Assembly (NCBI GenBank): GCA_052161625.1
Contig: CP197412.1
Strand: one strand, 5' to 3'
Length of the DNA: 64,000 nucleotides
Source of the DNA: JBKCUI01 sp052161625
GTDB taxonomy: Bacteria; Planctomycetota; Planctomycetia; Pirellulales; Pirellulaceae
Below, piece after piece: positions 16,133-25,844 of the stretch (position 1 is the stretch's first letter; each line of letters opens with the position of its first letter). A model generated the notes under the pieces. That model was given only the letters and a program-made list of their open reading frames with translations, did no database searches and was not told where the DNA came from. The position numbers and the translations under genes were made by a program.

Positions 16133-18288
16133 GCCCTCACGCCTACACCGAAGAACAGCTCGTCGAGCAGCCCTCCATCGGACTTTTTGCCGCCTTGGGC
16201 TGGCAAACGGTGTCGGCGTTGGACGAAACCTTCGGCACCGGCAGCTCGCTCGGTCGCGAGACCAAGAGCGAGGTGGTGTTGGTGGATCGCCTGCGGACAG
16301 CACTTACAAGACTCAATCCCGACGCGCCTGCAGAGGCCATTCAAACCGCCATCGATGAACTTGCCCGCGACCGCTCAGCGATGAGCCTGGAGGCCGCGAA
16401 CCGCGAAGTCTACAGGCTGCTAAAAGAGGGAATCCCGGTCTCTATCCCCGACCGTGAGCACGGTGGCCAGAAGACAGAACGGCTGCGCGTGATGGATTGG
16501 GAACAGCCTGAGCAGAACGACTTCCTGCTGGTCAGCCAACTCAGCGTAGTAGGCAGCCTTTATACTTGCCGGCCTGATCTGGTGGGATTTGTGAATGGCC
16601 TACCCTGGGTAGTGATCGAACTTAAGAAGCCCGGCGTGCCGGCTCGAGCGGCCTTCGACGAGAACCTTACCCACTACAAACATCAGATCCCGCAACTCTT
16701 CTGGTTCAACGCCTTGCTGATCGCCAGCAATGGCACCGATAGCCGCGTCGGCTCGCTCACCGCCGACTGGGAACGTTTCTTCGAGTGGAAGCGTATCGCT
16801 AGTGAGAACGAGCCGCGTCGCGTGTCGTTGGAGGTAATGCTGCGCGGCACATGCGACCCAACCCGACTGCTTGATCTGGTGGAGAACTTTACTTTGTTCT
16901 CCGAGCACAAGGCAGGACTGGTCAAGATCCTTGGCCAGAACCATCAGTTCCTCGGTGTGAACAACGCCATCGCATCGATGCTCGAGGCGCGCAAGCTGGG
17001 ACATGGCCGGGGAGGAGTGTTCTGGCAAACGCAAGGGAGTGGTAAGAGCTTTTCGATGGTGTTCTTTGCGCAGAAGGTTCTGCGAAAGCTGGCCGGCAAC
17101 TGGACCTTTGTAGTCGTCACCGATCGGGTGGAGTTGGACGAGCAGATCGCGAAGACCTTCAAGACGGTGGGAGCAGTGAGCGAGGCGGAGGGAGACCATT
17201 GCCACGCCAGCAGCGGTGCCCATCTGCGTGAGTTGTTGCGTGGTAACCATCGCTATGTCTTCACGCTGGTTCACAAGTTCCAAACGCCGGAGATGCTAAC
17301 CGATCGCTCCGATGTGATTGTGTTGACCGACGAAGCGCACCGCAGCCAGTACGATACCCTGGCTCTCCACATGCGCGCTGCTCTTCCGAAAGCGATGTTC
17401 TTGGCCTTTACGGGAACGCCCTTGATCGCGGGGGAGGAACGGACCAAGGAGGTGTTTGGCGACTATGTGTCGATCTACGACTTCCAGCAGTCGGTGGAGG
17501 ATGGGGCGACCGTACCTCTGTTCTACGAGAATCGCACTCCGGAGCTAGAGCTGATCAATCCCGATCTCAATGACGATATCTACCGTCTTATCGAGAACGC
17601 GGAACTCGACGCGGAGCAGGAGGAGAAGCTTGAGAAGGTGCTGGGTCGGCAATACCACTTGATCACACGCGACGATCGGCTCGAGACGGTAGCGGCGGAC
17701 ATTGTGCGACATTTCTTAGGACGCGGGTTCGTAGGCAAAGCGATGGTGGTGTCCATCGACAAAGCCACCGCTCTGCGGATGCACGATAAGGTTAGGAATC
17801 ATTGGGCTGTCGAAACAGCACGGGTGCAGAAAGAACTAAGCCGTTATGACTTGTCCAAGGCTGAGCAGGTAGCGCTACAGCAGCGGCTGGAGGTGCTCAG
17901 CACGACCGACATGGCGGTCATCGTTTCGCCGGCGCAGAACGAGATCGAGCAGATGAAGAAGATTGGAGTCGATATCGAGCCGCACCGAAGACGCATGAAC
18001 GAATCGCAGCCTGCGCTCGACGAGAAGTTCAAGGACACGAACGATCCATTGCGATTGGTGTTCGTTTGCGCCATGTGGTTAACGGGCTTTGATGCGCCAA
18101 GTTGTTCGACGGTGTATCTGGACAAACCGATGCGCAATCACACGCTGATGCAGACCATTGCCCGCGCGAATCGGGTGTACCCCGGCAAGCACAGTGGTGT
18201 GATTGTCGATTACACTGGCTCAGGAGGCGGAGGGCACGGGACTCGAACAACCGCCAATTCCCCAGGAAAAAAGGCACTTCTCACCTAG
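16129..18288 (+). CDS. hsdR: Type I restriction endonuclease subunit HsdR, C-terminally truncated at the attachment core (locus 1)
   Basis: The retained part has the nuclease motif (RPDLVGF, then VVIELKKPG), Walker A in QTQGSGKSFSM, a DEAH-type box in TDEAHRSQYD, and helicase motif VI QTIARANRVYPGK. Genuine HsdR similarity ends at VIVDY (tyrosine codon 18211-18213). The next residues are read from the 37-bp attachment core and element DNA, and the frame stops at 18288. Intact HsdR proteins are about 1000 residues, so roughly 300 residues of the C-terminal helical region that docks onto the methylase are missing. It probably cannot form a restriction complex. ATG 16129 overlaps the DUF1016 stop. 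Confidence 0.88.
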   Translation: MSPHAYTEEQLVEQPSIGLFAALGWQTVSALDETFGTGSSLGRETKSEVVLVDRLRTALTRLNPDAPAEAIQTAIDELARDRSAMSLEAANREVYRLLKEGIPVSIPDREHGGQKTERLRVMDWEQPEQNDFLLVSQLSVVGSLYTCRPDLVGFVNGLPWVVIELKKPGVPARAAFDENLTHYKHQIPQLFWFNALLIASNGTDSRVGSLTADWERFFEWKRIASENEPRRVSLEVMLRGTCDPTRLLDLVENFTLFSEHKAGLVKILGQNHQFLGVNNAIASMLEARKLGHGRGGVFWQTQGSGKSFSMVFFAQKVLRKLAGNWTFVVVTDRVELDEQIAKTFKTVGAVSEAEGDHCHASSGAHLRELLRGNHRYVFTLVHKFQTPEMLTDRSDVIVLTDEAHRSQYDTLALHMRAALPKAMFLAFTGTPLIAGEERTKEVFGDYVSIYDFQQSVEDGATVPLFYENRTPELELINPDLNDDIYRLIENAELDAEQEEKLEKVLGRQYHLITRDDRLETVAADIVRHFLGRGFVGKAMVVSIDKATALRMHDKVRNHWAVETARVQKELSRYDLSKAEQVALQQRLEVLSTTDMAVIVSPAQNEIEQMKKIGVDIEPHRRRMNESQPALDEKFKDTNDPLRLVFVCAMWLTGFDAPSCSTVYLDKPMRNHTLMQTIARANRVYPGKHSGVIVDYTGSGGGGHGTRTTANSPGKKALLT
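18212..18248. other. Left attachment core (attL), 37-bp direct repeat
   Basis: These 37 bases are identical to 44244-44280, starting ACACTGGCTCAGGAGGCGGA and ending GGGACTCGAAC. In the right copy they form the T-loop, acceptor 3' strand and downstream flank of tRNA-Ser. Sequence on both sides of the two copies differs at once, as expected for the core of a site-specific integration. Left of it lies hsdR1, right of it the element. Confidence 0.92.
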
Positions 18289-18481
18289 CGCGACGCACTA
18301 TCCGACGCACGACGATTTTCTGCCCAACTTCCAAGCACAATCGAGCGATGCACTGCGCGCTTTGATCGCCGTCTGGCCGACTCTACCAACCTCAGTCCAA
18401 ATCAAGATCTACGATCTCGCAATAGCTGCGGTCGAACCAATAAAGCAAAGTAATACCAAGTGTCACGATTGGGAAGCATGA
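18249..18481 (+). pseudogene. Displaced integrase C-terminal tail (joined to int only in the excised circle)
   Basis: In the frame that reads LAQEAEGTGLE through the left core, translation continues QPPIPQEKRHFSP, then a helical stretch with DALRALIAVWPTLPTSV and ends at 18481. The integrase at 42948 reads the same LAQEAEGTGLE through the right core in the same phase. Excision would therefore join them into one gene, adding 77 residues in place of the 11 read from antisense tRNA. No start codon with a ribosome-binding site precedes this segment in the integrated state, so it is probably silent there. That the tail is a conserved piece of integrase is inferred. Confidence 0.7.
18289..18309. 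promoter_or_regulatory. Candidate arm-type integrase site pair, left arm
   Basis: CGCGACGCA (18289-18297) and TCCGACGCA (18301-18309) are spaced 12 bases start to start, 41 bases inside the left core. The same paired motif with the same spacing occurs twice on the other arm (44112-44165). No experimental link exists; binding by the integrase is inferred. Confidence 0.55.
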
Positions 18482-18581
18482 TTTCGACTAGTCGAGATGC
18501 AACGCAGGAGGTCGCCGTCCTGTCCCTGCGACAATTCCATTGGAACCCTCGCGTCCAGTGGATCCGCCTCGCCAATTGCTA

Positions 18582-19883
18582 TTACTCGACGTCCATCTCG
18601 GTCTTCTTCATCTTCTTTATCGCATTGCCATCGAGACGAAGCTCTCCCAAGCCAGCAGGAAGATTGAGCTTTATCCCGCTTGCTGACGTTATCAAGGCTG
18701 TAGCGAGAGTCTCAGCCGCGTTGGAGATCTGCTTTGACCTTTGATCGAAGCCAAAGAGATTCTTGCTTAGTTGTCCTATCAATTCTCCCGGAAGCTCTTC
18801 TCCCTTGAGCGACTTGGATTCAAAAATCAGTTCGACCAGCCAACTCGCCCTGTCAATGTCGATTTCCGTCTGCCGGAGTCTCTGCTCCTCCATGGCACTT
18901 TTTTCTGCCCAATCGTTGAGTAGACGTATAAAGAATCCTGTAGTGCAAATGAATGAAACTGACAGGACAACCTGTCTTCCGAAGCTCCATGGTTCAAATT
19001 CTTGCCCATGGCCCGTCGCAAGGAAGAAAACTGCTGGAACTCCAGTAAAAAGCAACAAAGAGATGTAAGCCGCAATGACTGCCCAGCGACGCTTACCGGT
19101 ATCAGTCGAAAGCCGTAGCCGAGATTGATCCTTCACAGCATTCGATATGGCCTGTCGCAACTCACGCCGGACATGGGTACTTGATCTATCATCTAAGGCT
19201 TGGATTTTCTTTTCTAGTTCATTCTCACGATCGGCAAGTGCCTGTTGTCTTACCAAATGCTGTTTCTCAAAGTCCCCTAACTGGCGAGTCCTGTCGTCCT
19301 CGAGTTGCCTTACTTTCTGCAAGTATTCTGCATCTAACTCTCTTCTTTGTTGTGTGGAACCCTCAAGGATCCTCGCAGCGAGTAATTCAAGTCGCGAAAG
19401 TGCCTCTTCCCTTGCAACAAAGTGCTTCTGCACATCCGGCCCCAACAAGTCTCCGAGATCTTTTACAGAAACGTTCCGAAAAGCCAACTGAGTCGCTTCC
19501 GCTAGCCTCGCGAAGTCAACTCGGGATAAGGGACCCTCGTTGTGTGCCCCCGGATAGATTTCGATTTGATCAAAAAGCGAGTTGCGATTATCACGACTCT
19601 GAGATGTTACGAGATTTCTCGAATAGAGAACACCCTTTGATTGACTCGGATTCTCTCTGAGGTAGATCTTTCGAATCGTTCTTCCCTGAAGAGTTTTCAG
19701 CACGCTCAACTCCTCATTCTGCTCAAACTGATCGCGACTCAGCGAAAGTTGCTCGCCTACGAAAAAGTCGATTTGCAGAATATTCAGACGCTGGCCTGCG
19801 GGGGAATTTGCAAGCGACAGGATACTAAGGACGGCGTCCCCGTCGGAAATTCTCGCAACTTCGATACAAAGTGATTCACTCAT
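18582..19883 (-). CDS. Coiled-coil protein with two membrane segments, partner of the helicase-nuclease
   Basis: I do not recognise a family. The N-terminal 150 residues look globular. Residues of about 155-250 are a long charged coiled coil (repeating E/Q/R/L heptads such as LEDDRTRQLGDFEKQHLV). Two hydrophobic segments follow: WAVIAAYISLLLFTGVPAVF and VVLSVSFICTTGFFIRLL. A helical, likely cytoplasmic C-terminus ends the protein. The gene begins 100 bases after the end of the giant helicase-nuclease gene on the same strand and is the last gene before the left arm. A membrane anchor or effector working with the helicase is plausible but only inferred from position. Confidence 0.6.
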   Translation of the reverse strand: MSESLCIEVARISDGDAVLSILSLANSPAGQRLNILQIDFFVGEQLSLSRDQFEQNEELSVLKTLQGRTIRKIYLRENPSQSKGVLYSRNLVTSQSRDNRNSLFDQIEIYPGAHNEGPLSRVDFARLAEATQLAFRNVSVKDLGDLLGPDVQKHFVAREEALSRLELLAARILEGSTQQRRELDAEYLQKVRQLEDDRTRQLGDFEKQHLVRQQALADRENELEKKIQALDDRSSTHVRRELRQAISNAVKDQSRLRLSTDTGKRRWAVIAAYISLLLFTGVPAVFFLATGHGQEFEPWSFGRQVVLSVSFICTTGFFIRLLNDWAEKSAMEEQRLRQTEIDIDRASWLVELIFESKSLKGEELPGELIGQLSKNLFGFDQRSKQISNAAETLATALITSASGIKLNLPAGLGELRLDGNAIKKMKKTEMDVE

Positions 19884-19982
19884 GGCAATCGGGCTTTCGA
19901 AATTTCTTCTTTGAACGTAACGGTATTACGGCGAAAGCAAGTGCTATTTACTTTCTGATTGTCATCATTTGTCGCTCTTTAC

Positions 19983-22900
19983 TTACAAGGTTGATTGCAG
20001 GACCTTCCTCAGTCGTTCTTCTTCAGCTTTTTGGTTGAGGAACCATTCTGTTGACCAGATTCGATGGAGTTTCCAACCCCGACTGGTGATGACCTCTTCT
20101 CGAAGACGATCGCGATCGCGTGCCGACTTGGAGGAGTGGTAGGTTGCACCATCGCATTCGATTCCGAGAAGATACTCTTTGTTACCGTCCCTTCTCCTTA
20201 CTCCGATATCGATGAAGAACCCTGCAACGCCGACTTGAAAGACGGGTTCAAAACCCATCGACATCACTACTCGAGCGACCGATTCTTCGAAAGGAGAATC
20301 TGGATCACGACCAGAAGCCGAGCCGATTGTTCGCATCGCACCTGTGAATGCAAACTCTAGGAAATCATGGTACGCATTCACGCCGCGACTCTTCTCTGGA
20401 CCGTGGTGGATCTGGGATGGTTGCATCGATGAGAATACCTCCATACGCTTCCGAGCCCGAGTCACCATCACATTCAATCGGCGCCAACCCAGGTCCGAGT
20501 TGATAGGCCCAAAGCGTTGCAGCGGCTTCCCACTCACGGGGTCTGGGCCGTAGGTGTAGGAGATGTAGATAACATCTCGTTCGTCCCCTTGAATGCTTTC
20601 GAGGTTCTTGATGAATAGACCGTCGTCTCCCTCACGCATCCTTGCAATCGCCTTTGCTGCTTCAGGATCCCGATCACACGCTTTATCAAGCAACTCTTCG
20701 ATCATCTCAGCCTGTTTGCGATTGAAAGCCGCCACACCGAGAGACTCGTCAGGATGTTTGGACGCGTGGTCGAGGATTCTTGCAACGAGTGCTTCCGCCT
20801 CCTTCAGGTTTTCCCCCTTTTTGCACGAAGCTCCCTCGATGTAGTGCGCTACGATTCCATAGCCTCCCATTACTCCCTTTGGGGATGGGAAAACAACCAA
20901 ATCCTCGTCGTAAAAGCTACTATTGGAGAATTGGATGAGACTTTCGTGCTGGCTGCGATAGTGCCAGCGAAGTCGCCGGAACGGCTGGAACGAACGTTGC
21001 GCTACTTCCAGTACTGATTCTGCGTTATCAAACTGAGTTGCTTCCTCATCATCGATTTCCTCGTCTGACTGGTCGAAGAAACTGGTCGGCGGAAGCTGCT
21101 TTGGATCTCCAACGACGACTAATTGTTTGGCTCGCAGGATTGCGCCTATGGCATCCTCGGGTTTGATCTGGGATGCCTCGTCCATAATCACAAGATCGAA
21201 CTCGAGACTATCGTTCGGAATGTAACGGGCTAGCGACAAAGGGCTCATCAAAAAGCAAGGCTTCAATGCTTGAACTGAGTTCCCTGCTCTAGTCATGAGA
21301 TCCCGAATCTTGCAATGTCGAGTCTTTTTACTTATCTCGTGACGAATCAACGACATCTCGGTGAACTCCGAGACACGCCCTCGACCATTCCCCTCAGGCG
21401 CGTTACGTTGACGAGCAATTCGAGCAATCTCAATCGACTTTGCATTCATCGATTGACGATCGAATTTTTGGAAGTTGGCGCGAATGTCCTCAATCTCTGC
21501 AGCGGTAAAGTGAAACCCAATATCATTTTGGCTTAACTCATTTTCTGCGATTTGGTTGAACAAGGTGACGCGATAGCAATCCGAAAGCTGGGAATCATCG
21601 ATCTCATTCCGAGCAGCTGCCATGGCGAATCCGTTAACACCTGCACGCCTGCATCTTTCATAGGTTCGGCAGAACGCAAGCCACGCAGGAAGCCGGGATT
21701 CCTCTTTGCGTAGATTCTCAAGTGTGTTTGTGAGATCAGTCCTCGGGATTCCATTGTTCGAAGAGGAAAGCCAAGCGTCTTCGCATTCGGCATTGCCAGC
21801 AATTCGCGTCCGGATCTCATTCCAGTTCTCGTAAATCTTCCATGCTTTCTTAAACAGCGTGGCAAGCAACAACGATAGCTCACGTGCCCCCTGCCGATCC
21901 AACGACGGAACAAGTAGCCGATCATTGTAAGTCGTTTGAAATCGATCGAGCCATTCAAGCGTTGGAGCGAAGCTTCCTCCCTGTTGCAGGATGAATTCGG
22001 TCGCGGTTTGCATCAGCGAATCGCCGGGAATATCGGTAAGCTCTTTTGCGTCGGCTATCGATTGCTGATAAGCCTCCCCTGTCGCATGAATATCTAGCAG
22101 CTCGCCGAGGGTGGCCGACTGGCGTTGCTTCAGCAATTCTGCAATGGCTATTGCCTGCTGAATGGCCTTCAAAACGGACTCTGCTCGACTGATTAGATTC
22201 TCGACTCGCTGGTTCAAGGCATCATCGCCACCAATCCCGAGCAGTTTCGAATGCTCGGAAGAAAGTTGATCCTTCAGTTGCTGGTAATCGAGCTTGAGAT
22301 TCTGAACGGACTGACCGAGAGCTAGCTCTGATCGTACCTTCAAGAGCGAATTTACTTTTGCATGGTCGAGCCCCATGGTTTTTGCGGTTGCGACCCAACT
22401 GAAGTGCGTCTTGATAATCTCCCAGTTCGTTTCAAGTCCCTGAAAGAGTTGTCCAAGCATTCGATGATTGGATGGGTCAGCCTGAAACCCCTTTTCTTCC
22501 TTATGAAAACTCAAAAGAGATTCGAGCGCAGCCATTCGCTTGGCAAACGTGTATCTCGAAGGGAATTTAGTAAACCCCCGAAGTTCTTTTGTTGCGAGAC
22601 GATACTCGCTATTGAACCAGGAAAGCCAGGAGCCACCCGAAGCACGGAGCTTCTTGACTAGATCTAAAAGTGAGTTTCGATCTGGGACTGACTCCAGATG
22701 AAAAGCCTTCGATATCTCTTCCCTGCGTTTCAGAAGAGAGTCCTGCTGCGCTTTGATTCGTCCAAGACTCGTACGGAAAGAATCCAAGAACCAATCTGAG
22801 CCAATCGCGTCAAGCTCAGCGACCACAGGGTGTTGGAACAGATGAATGATCTGAATAGTTCGATCCAGGTCGATAACTCTTGATGCACCGTCCAGACCAA

Positions 22901-24923
22901 GTCGCTTCCACGCAGCCGTTCGATCGCGATGAAGTTCAAGCAGTGTGTTGGTTTGAATTAACGATCTTTGAATGGCTAGCAGTTGTTCGTAACCAACATC
23001 GTCGGGCAAAAGCTTCAGATGCGTCAATGCCGTACCATCTAGCTTGTGGATGAGTTGGGGTAGGTCCTGCGTAACATCCATCAACTTGAGAGAAAGCTTC
23101 TGGTGAGCTTCGTTTCCTCGTCGATGCGCGGCTTCCAGTTTGTGAATGCGTTCGCAAAGCTTTGGTTCGCACAGATTTTCGAACGGTATCAACGTAGCGA
23201 CTGGGGCTGTATCCGCAAGCAACTCAAGAGCCTTCGGATCTTTGATTGAGAGGAACTGATTTACTCGGGAACGGTTTTCTCCAAAGATCTCCTGCAATTG
23301 GACGAGGACTTCATTCAAGTTCTTCGCCTGGCCCTCCAATTTCGAGATCTCGTTTAAAATACGAGATGCCTCGGTAGGGGCAAGATCCTTTGGGAAGTAT
23401 CCCCACCATGCACTTTTAGTGGGATTCTCATAGCTCGCAGAGTTTTGCGAGAACGCATCTAGCGCTTCGCATGCACTCTCGAAGGAATCGAGCGTTACGA
23501 CGGTTTCACAAGGAATATCTCGCTTGATGGGAACTCCATCTTGTCGCAGTTTTACAATGCGCCAAAACAATGAATAGAGTGGCTCGTTGTAGGGGCCAAC
23601 CAACTTCGATGAGGCTCGTAAGTAATCGCGAAGCTTCCCTTTGCACTCTTCCAATCTTCGAAGTGATTCTCCGTCTTTGTTGTTCGGCTTCATCTCCCCC
23701 GTCATTCGCGTGGCGAGGGACTCCATCACTTTCTTGGGAGCCACAGCATGCCCATGCAACTCCAGGCAGAACTCGGAGAGTCCTGCTTGAGCAAGTCGCT
23801 TATGCACAACCTCTAGAGCCGCCATCTTTTCCGCGACAAAGAGAACGCTCTTACCTTGCTCCATCGCGTGAGCGATGGCGTTGGCGATCGTTTGGGACTT
23901 TCCGGTACCCGGCGGCCCTTCGATAACCAAGCTCTTTCCCTGGGCAATGTCAGCAATGGCTGATTGCTGAGAACTATCCGCATCCAGTGGTAATGCTATC
24001 TTCTTAGCTATTTCATGATCATCGACGTCGTACTCTTCTGCGTAGAGTCCGGAGCCGAGTTGCTCTCCGCCTGAAATGAGTCGCGTTGCCAGAGATGACT
24101 CCGACAGCGCCGTTGTATCCTTCCATTTCGCAGGATCGATGTCCATGTACATCGACAGTTTGTGAAACGAGAAAAAACCTAGGAGGAGCTGAGCGTCGAC
24201 ACTCCAACTCTTCTTGTTTTGAACGGCCGCCGATACATTCGAGAAATAGTCGGAGGGAGTTTGTTCGTCCTGGAATTCTGGAATCGCAATTGCAAAGTCA
24301 GACTCCAGCTTTTTACGAAGGCTCGCGTTGAACTGTACATCGTCCCCGTTCCAGGACAAACTGAATTCGTAGCCTCCGTTCGGACTGAGCGTTGATTGGA
24401 TCGTTACTGGCACGAGAAGCAACGGTGCCATGCGCAGATCGCTCTCGCTGGTCTCATTGTCGTGCCATCGCAAGAACCCGATCGCTAAATGCAGATAATT
24501 GATCCCCGTTTCTTCAATCGATGTTTTAGCATCCCTCGCCATCCCACGGGCAATCGATTGAAATTTGACGGTCCCAAGAGACGTTTGGAGTTGATTTTCG
24601 AGACGACGGCGTTTTGCTCGCGGGCTGTCTGGACTCGACCGATTATCGAATTTTGGTTGATTGGATGGGGACGCATTATTGGGATCATTAGAGGGTTCCG
24701 CGGTGTCCAATTCCCCATCCAAGTCAGGATCGGGAAGAAGCATCAAAGCTCTTTCCGACTGCACTAGCTTTCGATATACGTCATCGGCATGCTCGTCGGT
24801 AAGTTGGATCGTTTTTCGTTTGCTAATTCGGTAGTTCAGAAGGGGATTTCGAAGGCTCAGATCGAGCAGTTTGCCTCGAAATCTCTCAAGCTCTTTTGGT
24901 AATGACAGACTGGAATCTTGCAT
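19983..24923 (-). CDS. DUF4011 superfamily 1 helicase with C-terminal Vsr/MTES_1575-type nuclease
   Basis: A 1646-residue protein. The N-terminus (FRGKLLDLSLRNPLLNYR) marks DUF4011. An ATP-binding helicase core follows with Walker A EGPPGTGKSQTIANAIAHAM and, far downstream after a long helical insertion, Walker B VIMDEASQIKPEDA, then GDPKQLPPTSFF and motif VI MVTRARKRMEV, all of UPF1/Dna2-like SF1 type. The last 120 residues contain GIECDGATYHSSKSARDRDR and a WSTEWF motif, the very-short-patch-repair-like (MTES_1575) endonuclease domain. Such fusions recur in defence islands, and cleavage of invading DNA or RNA is the usual proposal. All motifs look intact. The gene is divergent from 25158 and upstream of the coiled-coil membrane protein gene. 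Confidence 0.82.
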   Translation of the reverse strand: MQDSSLSLPKELERFRGKLLDLSLRNPLLNYRISKRKTIQLTDEHADDVYRKLVQSERALMLLPDPDLDGELDTAEPSNDPNNASPSNQPKFDNRSSPDSPRAKRRRLENQLQTSLGTVKFQSIARGMARDAKTSIEETGINYLHLAIGFLRWHDNETSESDLRMAPLLLVPVTIQSTLSPNGGYEFSLSWNGDDVQFNASLRKKLESDFAIAIPEFQDEQTPSDYFSNVSAAVQNKKSWSVDAQLLLGFFSFHKLSMYMDIDPAKWKDTTALSESSLATRLISGGEQLGSGLYAEEYDVDDHEIAKKIALPLDADSSQQSAIADIAQGKSLVIEGPPGTGKSQTIANAIAHAMEQGKSVLFVAEKMAALEVVHKRLAQAGLSEFCLELHGHAVAPKKVMESLATRMTGEMKPNNKDGESLRRLEECKGKLRDYLRASSKLVGPYNEPLYSLFWRIVKLRQDGVPIKRDIPCETVVTLDSFESACEALDAFSQNSASYENPTKSAWWGYFPKDLAPTEASRILNEISKLEGQAKNLNEVLVQLQEIFGENRSRVNQFLSIKDPKALELLADTAPVATLIPFENLCEPKLCERIHKLEAAHRRGNEAHQKLSLKLMDVTQDLPQLIHKLDGTALTHLKLLPDDVGYEQLLAIQRSLIQTNTLLELHRDRTAAWKRLGLDGASRVIDLDRTIQIIHLFQHPVVAELDAIGSDWFLDSFRTSLGRIKAQQDSLLKRREEISKAFHLESVPDRNSLLDLVKKLRASGGSWLSWFNSEYRLATKELRGFTKFPSRYTFAKRMAALESLLSFHKEEKGFQADPSNHRMLGQLFQGLETNWEIIKTHFSWVATAKTMGLDHAKVNSLLKVRSELALGQSVQNLKLDYQQLKDQLSSEHSKLLGIGGDDALNQRVENLISRAESVLKAIQQAIAIAELLKQRQSATLGELLDIHATGEAYQQSIADAKELTDIPGDSLMQTATEFILQQGGSFAPTLEWLDRFQTTYNDRLLVPSLDRQGARELSLLLATLFKKAWKIYENWNEIRTRIAGNAECEDAWLSSSNNGIPRTDLTNTLENLRKEESRLPAWLAFCRTYERCRRAGVNGFAMAAARNEIDDSQLSDCYRVTLFNQIAENELSQNDIGFHFTAAEIEDIRANFQKFDRQSMNAKSIEIARIARQRNAPEGNGRGRVSEFTEMSLIRHEISKKTRHCKIRDLMTRAGNSVQALKPCFLMSPLSLARYIPNDSLEFDLVIMDEASQIKPEDAIGAILRAKQLVVVGDPKQLPPTSFFDQSDEEIDDEEATQFDNAESVLEVAQRSFQPFRRLRWHYRSQHESLIQFSNSSFYDEDLVVFPSPKGVMGGYGIVAHYIEGASCKKGENLKEAEALVARILDHASKHPDESLGVAAFNRKQAEMIEELLDKACDRDPEAAKAIARMREGDDGLFIKNLESIQGDERDVIYISYTYGPDPVSGKPLQRFGPINSDLGWRRLNVMVTRARKRMEVFSSMQPSQIHHGPEKSRGVNAYHDFLEFAFTGAMRTIGSASGRDPDSPFEESVARVVMSMGFEPVFQVGVAGFFIDIGVRRRDGNKEYLLGIECDGATYHSSKSARDRDRLREEVITSRGWKLHRIWSTEWFLNQKAEEERLRKVLQSTL

Positions 24924-25157
24924 GGGGCAGTGAAATCGGGAAATCGTTCCTGAAGGAGTGCGGGCAACAAACTCCGTTTTGTTCGGGGCATGCCATTGTA
25001 ATGACTAATGCTTCCGATTTCCTCCCAACCTCTGGAATTGTCCCAATCATCAGCCGACCAGAATCCCTGGTTGTAGTCATCGCGAGCATTGCGAGTACTA
25101 TAGATCTCGATAATCTAGATTAATGTTACGAATACTCTTTCCGTTTCGAACACGCCC

Positions 25158-25844
25158 ATGAAGAATCCCTGGACTGATTTGCCCTCCACCGTGCCAATGA
25201 TCCTGCAAGAGGATCAGTCAGCCGTAGAGGCGTTCAACCGCCATTACCAAGGGCGTGAAGACCTAACGGTTCAAACAGACCTCCAACCAGAGCCCTTCTT
25301 CGGCAATGTAGACGCCCCTGTCTACATTTTAATCCTCAATCCTGGATTCTCGGAAACCGATCGAGTTTGGCACGCTAGAGAGGATTTTGTTAGCTCGATT
25401 CAACGAGCACGGACGCACGAAACAATGGAATACCCCCACTACTACTTTGATCCTCGATTTGCGGATTCCCCAGGCTCGCAGTGGTGGCGGCAGAAGGCGC
25501 GGCGGCTCATCGAGGCCTGCGGCCTTGATGCGGTCTCGAGTGGGATCTTCTGCATGGAACTATTTCCGTACCATTCGAAACGCTATACCTCCATCCCTCG
25601 CAAGTACTCGGACGATGGACTGGTCCCATCTTCAGCCTATTCTGCTTATTTGCTCCGCCAAGCGATCCAGCGCAGGAGACAGGTTGTGGTCATGCGAGCG
25701 ATGAAACAGTGGTGCGCCCTGGTTCCTGAGCTTGCGAGTTACGATCAAATCATTCGGCTCAACAGCCCTCAGAATGTATGTCTCTCACCGGGTAACGTGA
25801 CGAAGTACGATGATCTTGTTGCGGCCTTGAAGGAATACGCTTAG
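25158..25844 (+). CDS. Conserved hypothetical protein, possible uracil-DNA glycosylase-like fold
   Basis: A 228-residue protein without a named family that I can assign. PVYILILNPGFSETDRVWHA resembles the first motif of uracil-DNA glycosylase-like proteins (LNPG), and the C-terminal INSPQ-like segment (IRLNSPQNVCLSPGNV) could be the second. In between are DPRFADSPGSQWWRQKARRL and ELFPYHSKRY. The catalytic residues of known UDG families are not identifiable, so this is only a fold suggestion. It stands alone between the divergent helicase gene (about 230 bases of shared upstream DNA) and the type I RM operon 146 bases downstream. Confidence 0.5.
   Translation: MKNPWTDLPSTVPMILQEDQSAVEAFNRHYQGREDLTVQTDLQPEPFFGNVDAPVYILILNPGFSETDRVWHAREDFVSSIQRARTHETMEYPHYYFDPRFADSPGSQWWRQKARRLIEACGLDAVSSGIFCMELFPYHSKRYTSIPRKYSDDGLVPSSAYSAYLLRQAIQRRRQVVVMRAMKQWCALVPELASYDQIIRLNSPQNVCLSPGNVTKYDDLVAALKEYA

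Noticed and set aside
18203..18481. Treating the 92-codon frame at the left core as an independent gene
   Set aside because: Its TTG start lies inside hsdR1, there is no ribosome-binding site, and its first codons are the att core. It is better explained as the displaced integrase tail.
23570..23926. Plus-strand frame inside the giant helicase gene
   Set aside because: Antisense shadow of strongly conserved helicase motifs; no ribosome-binding site or similarity.
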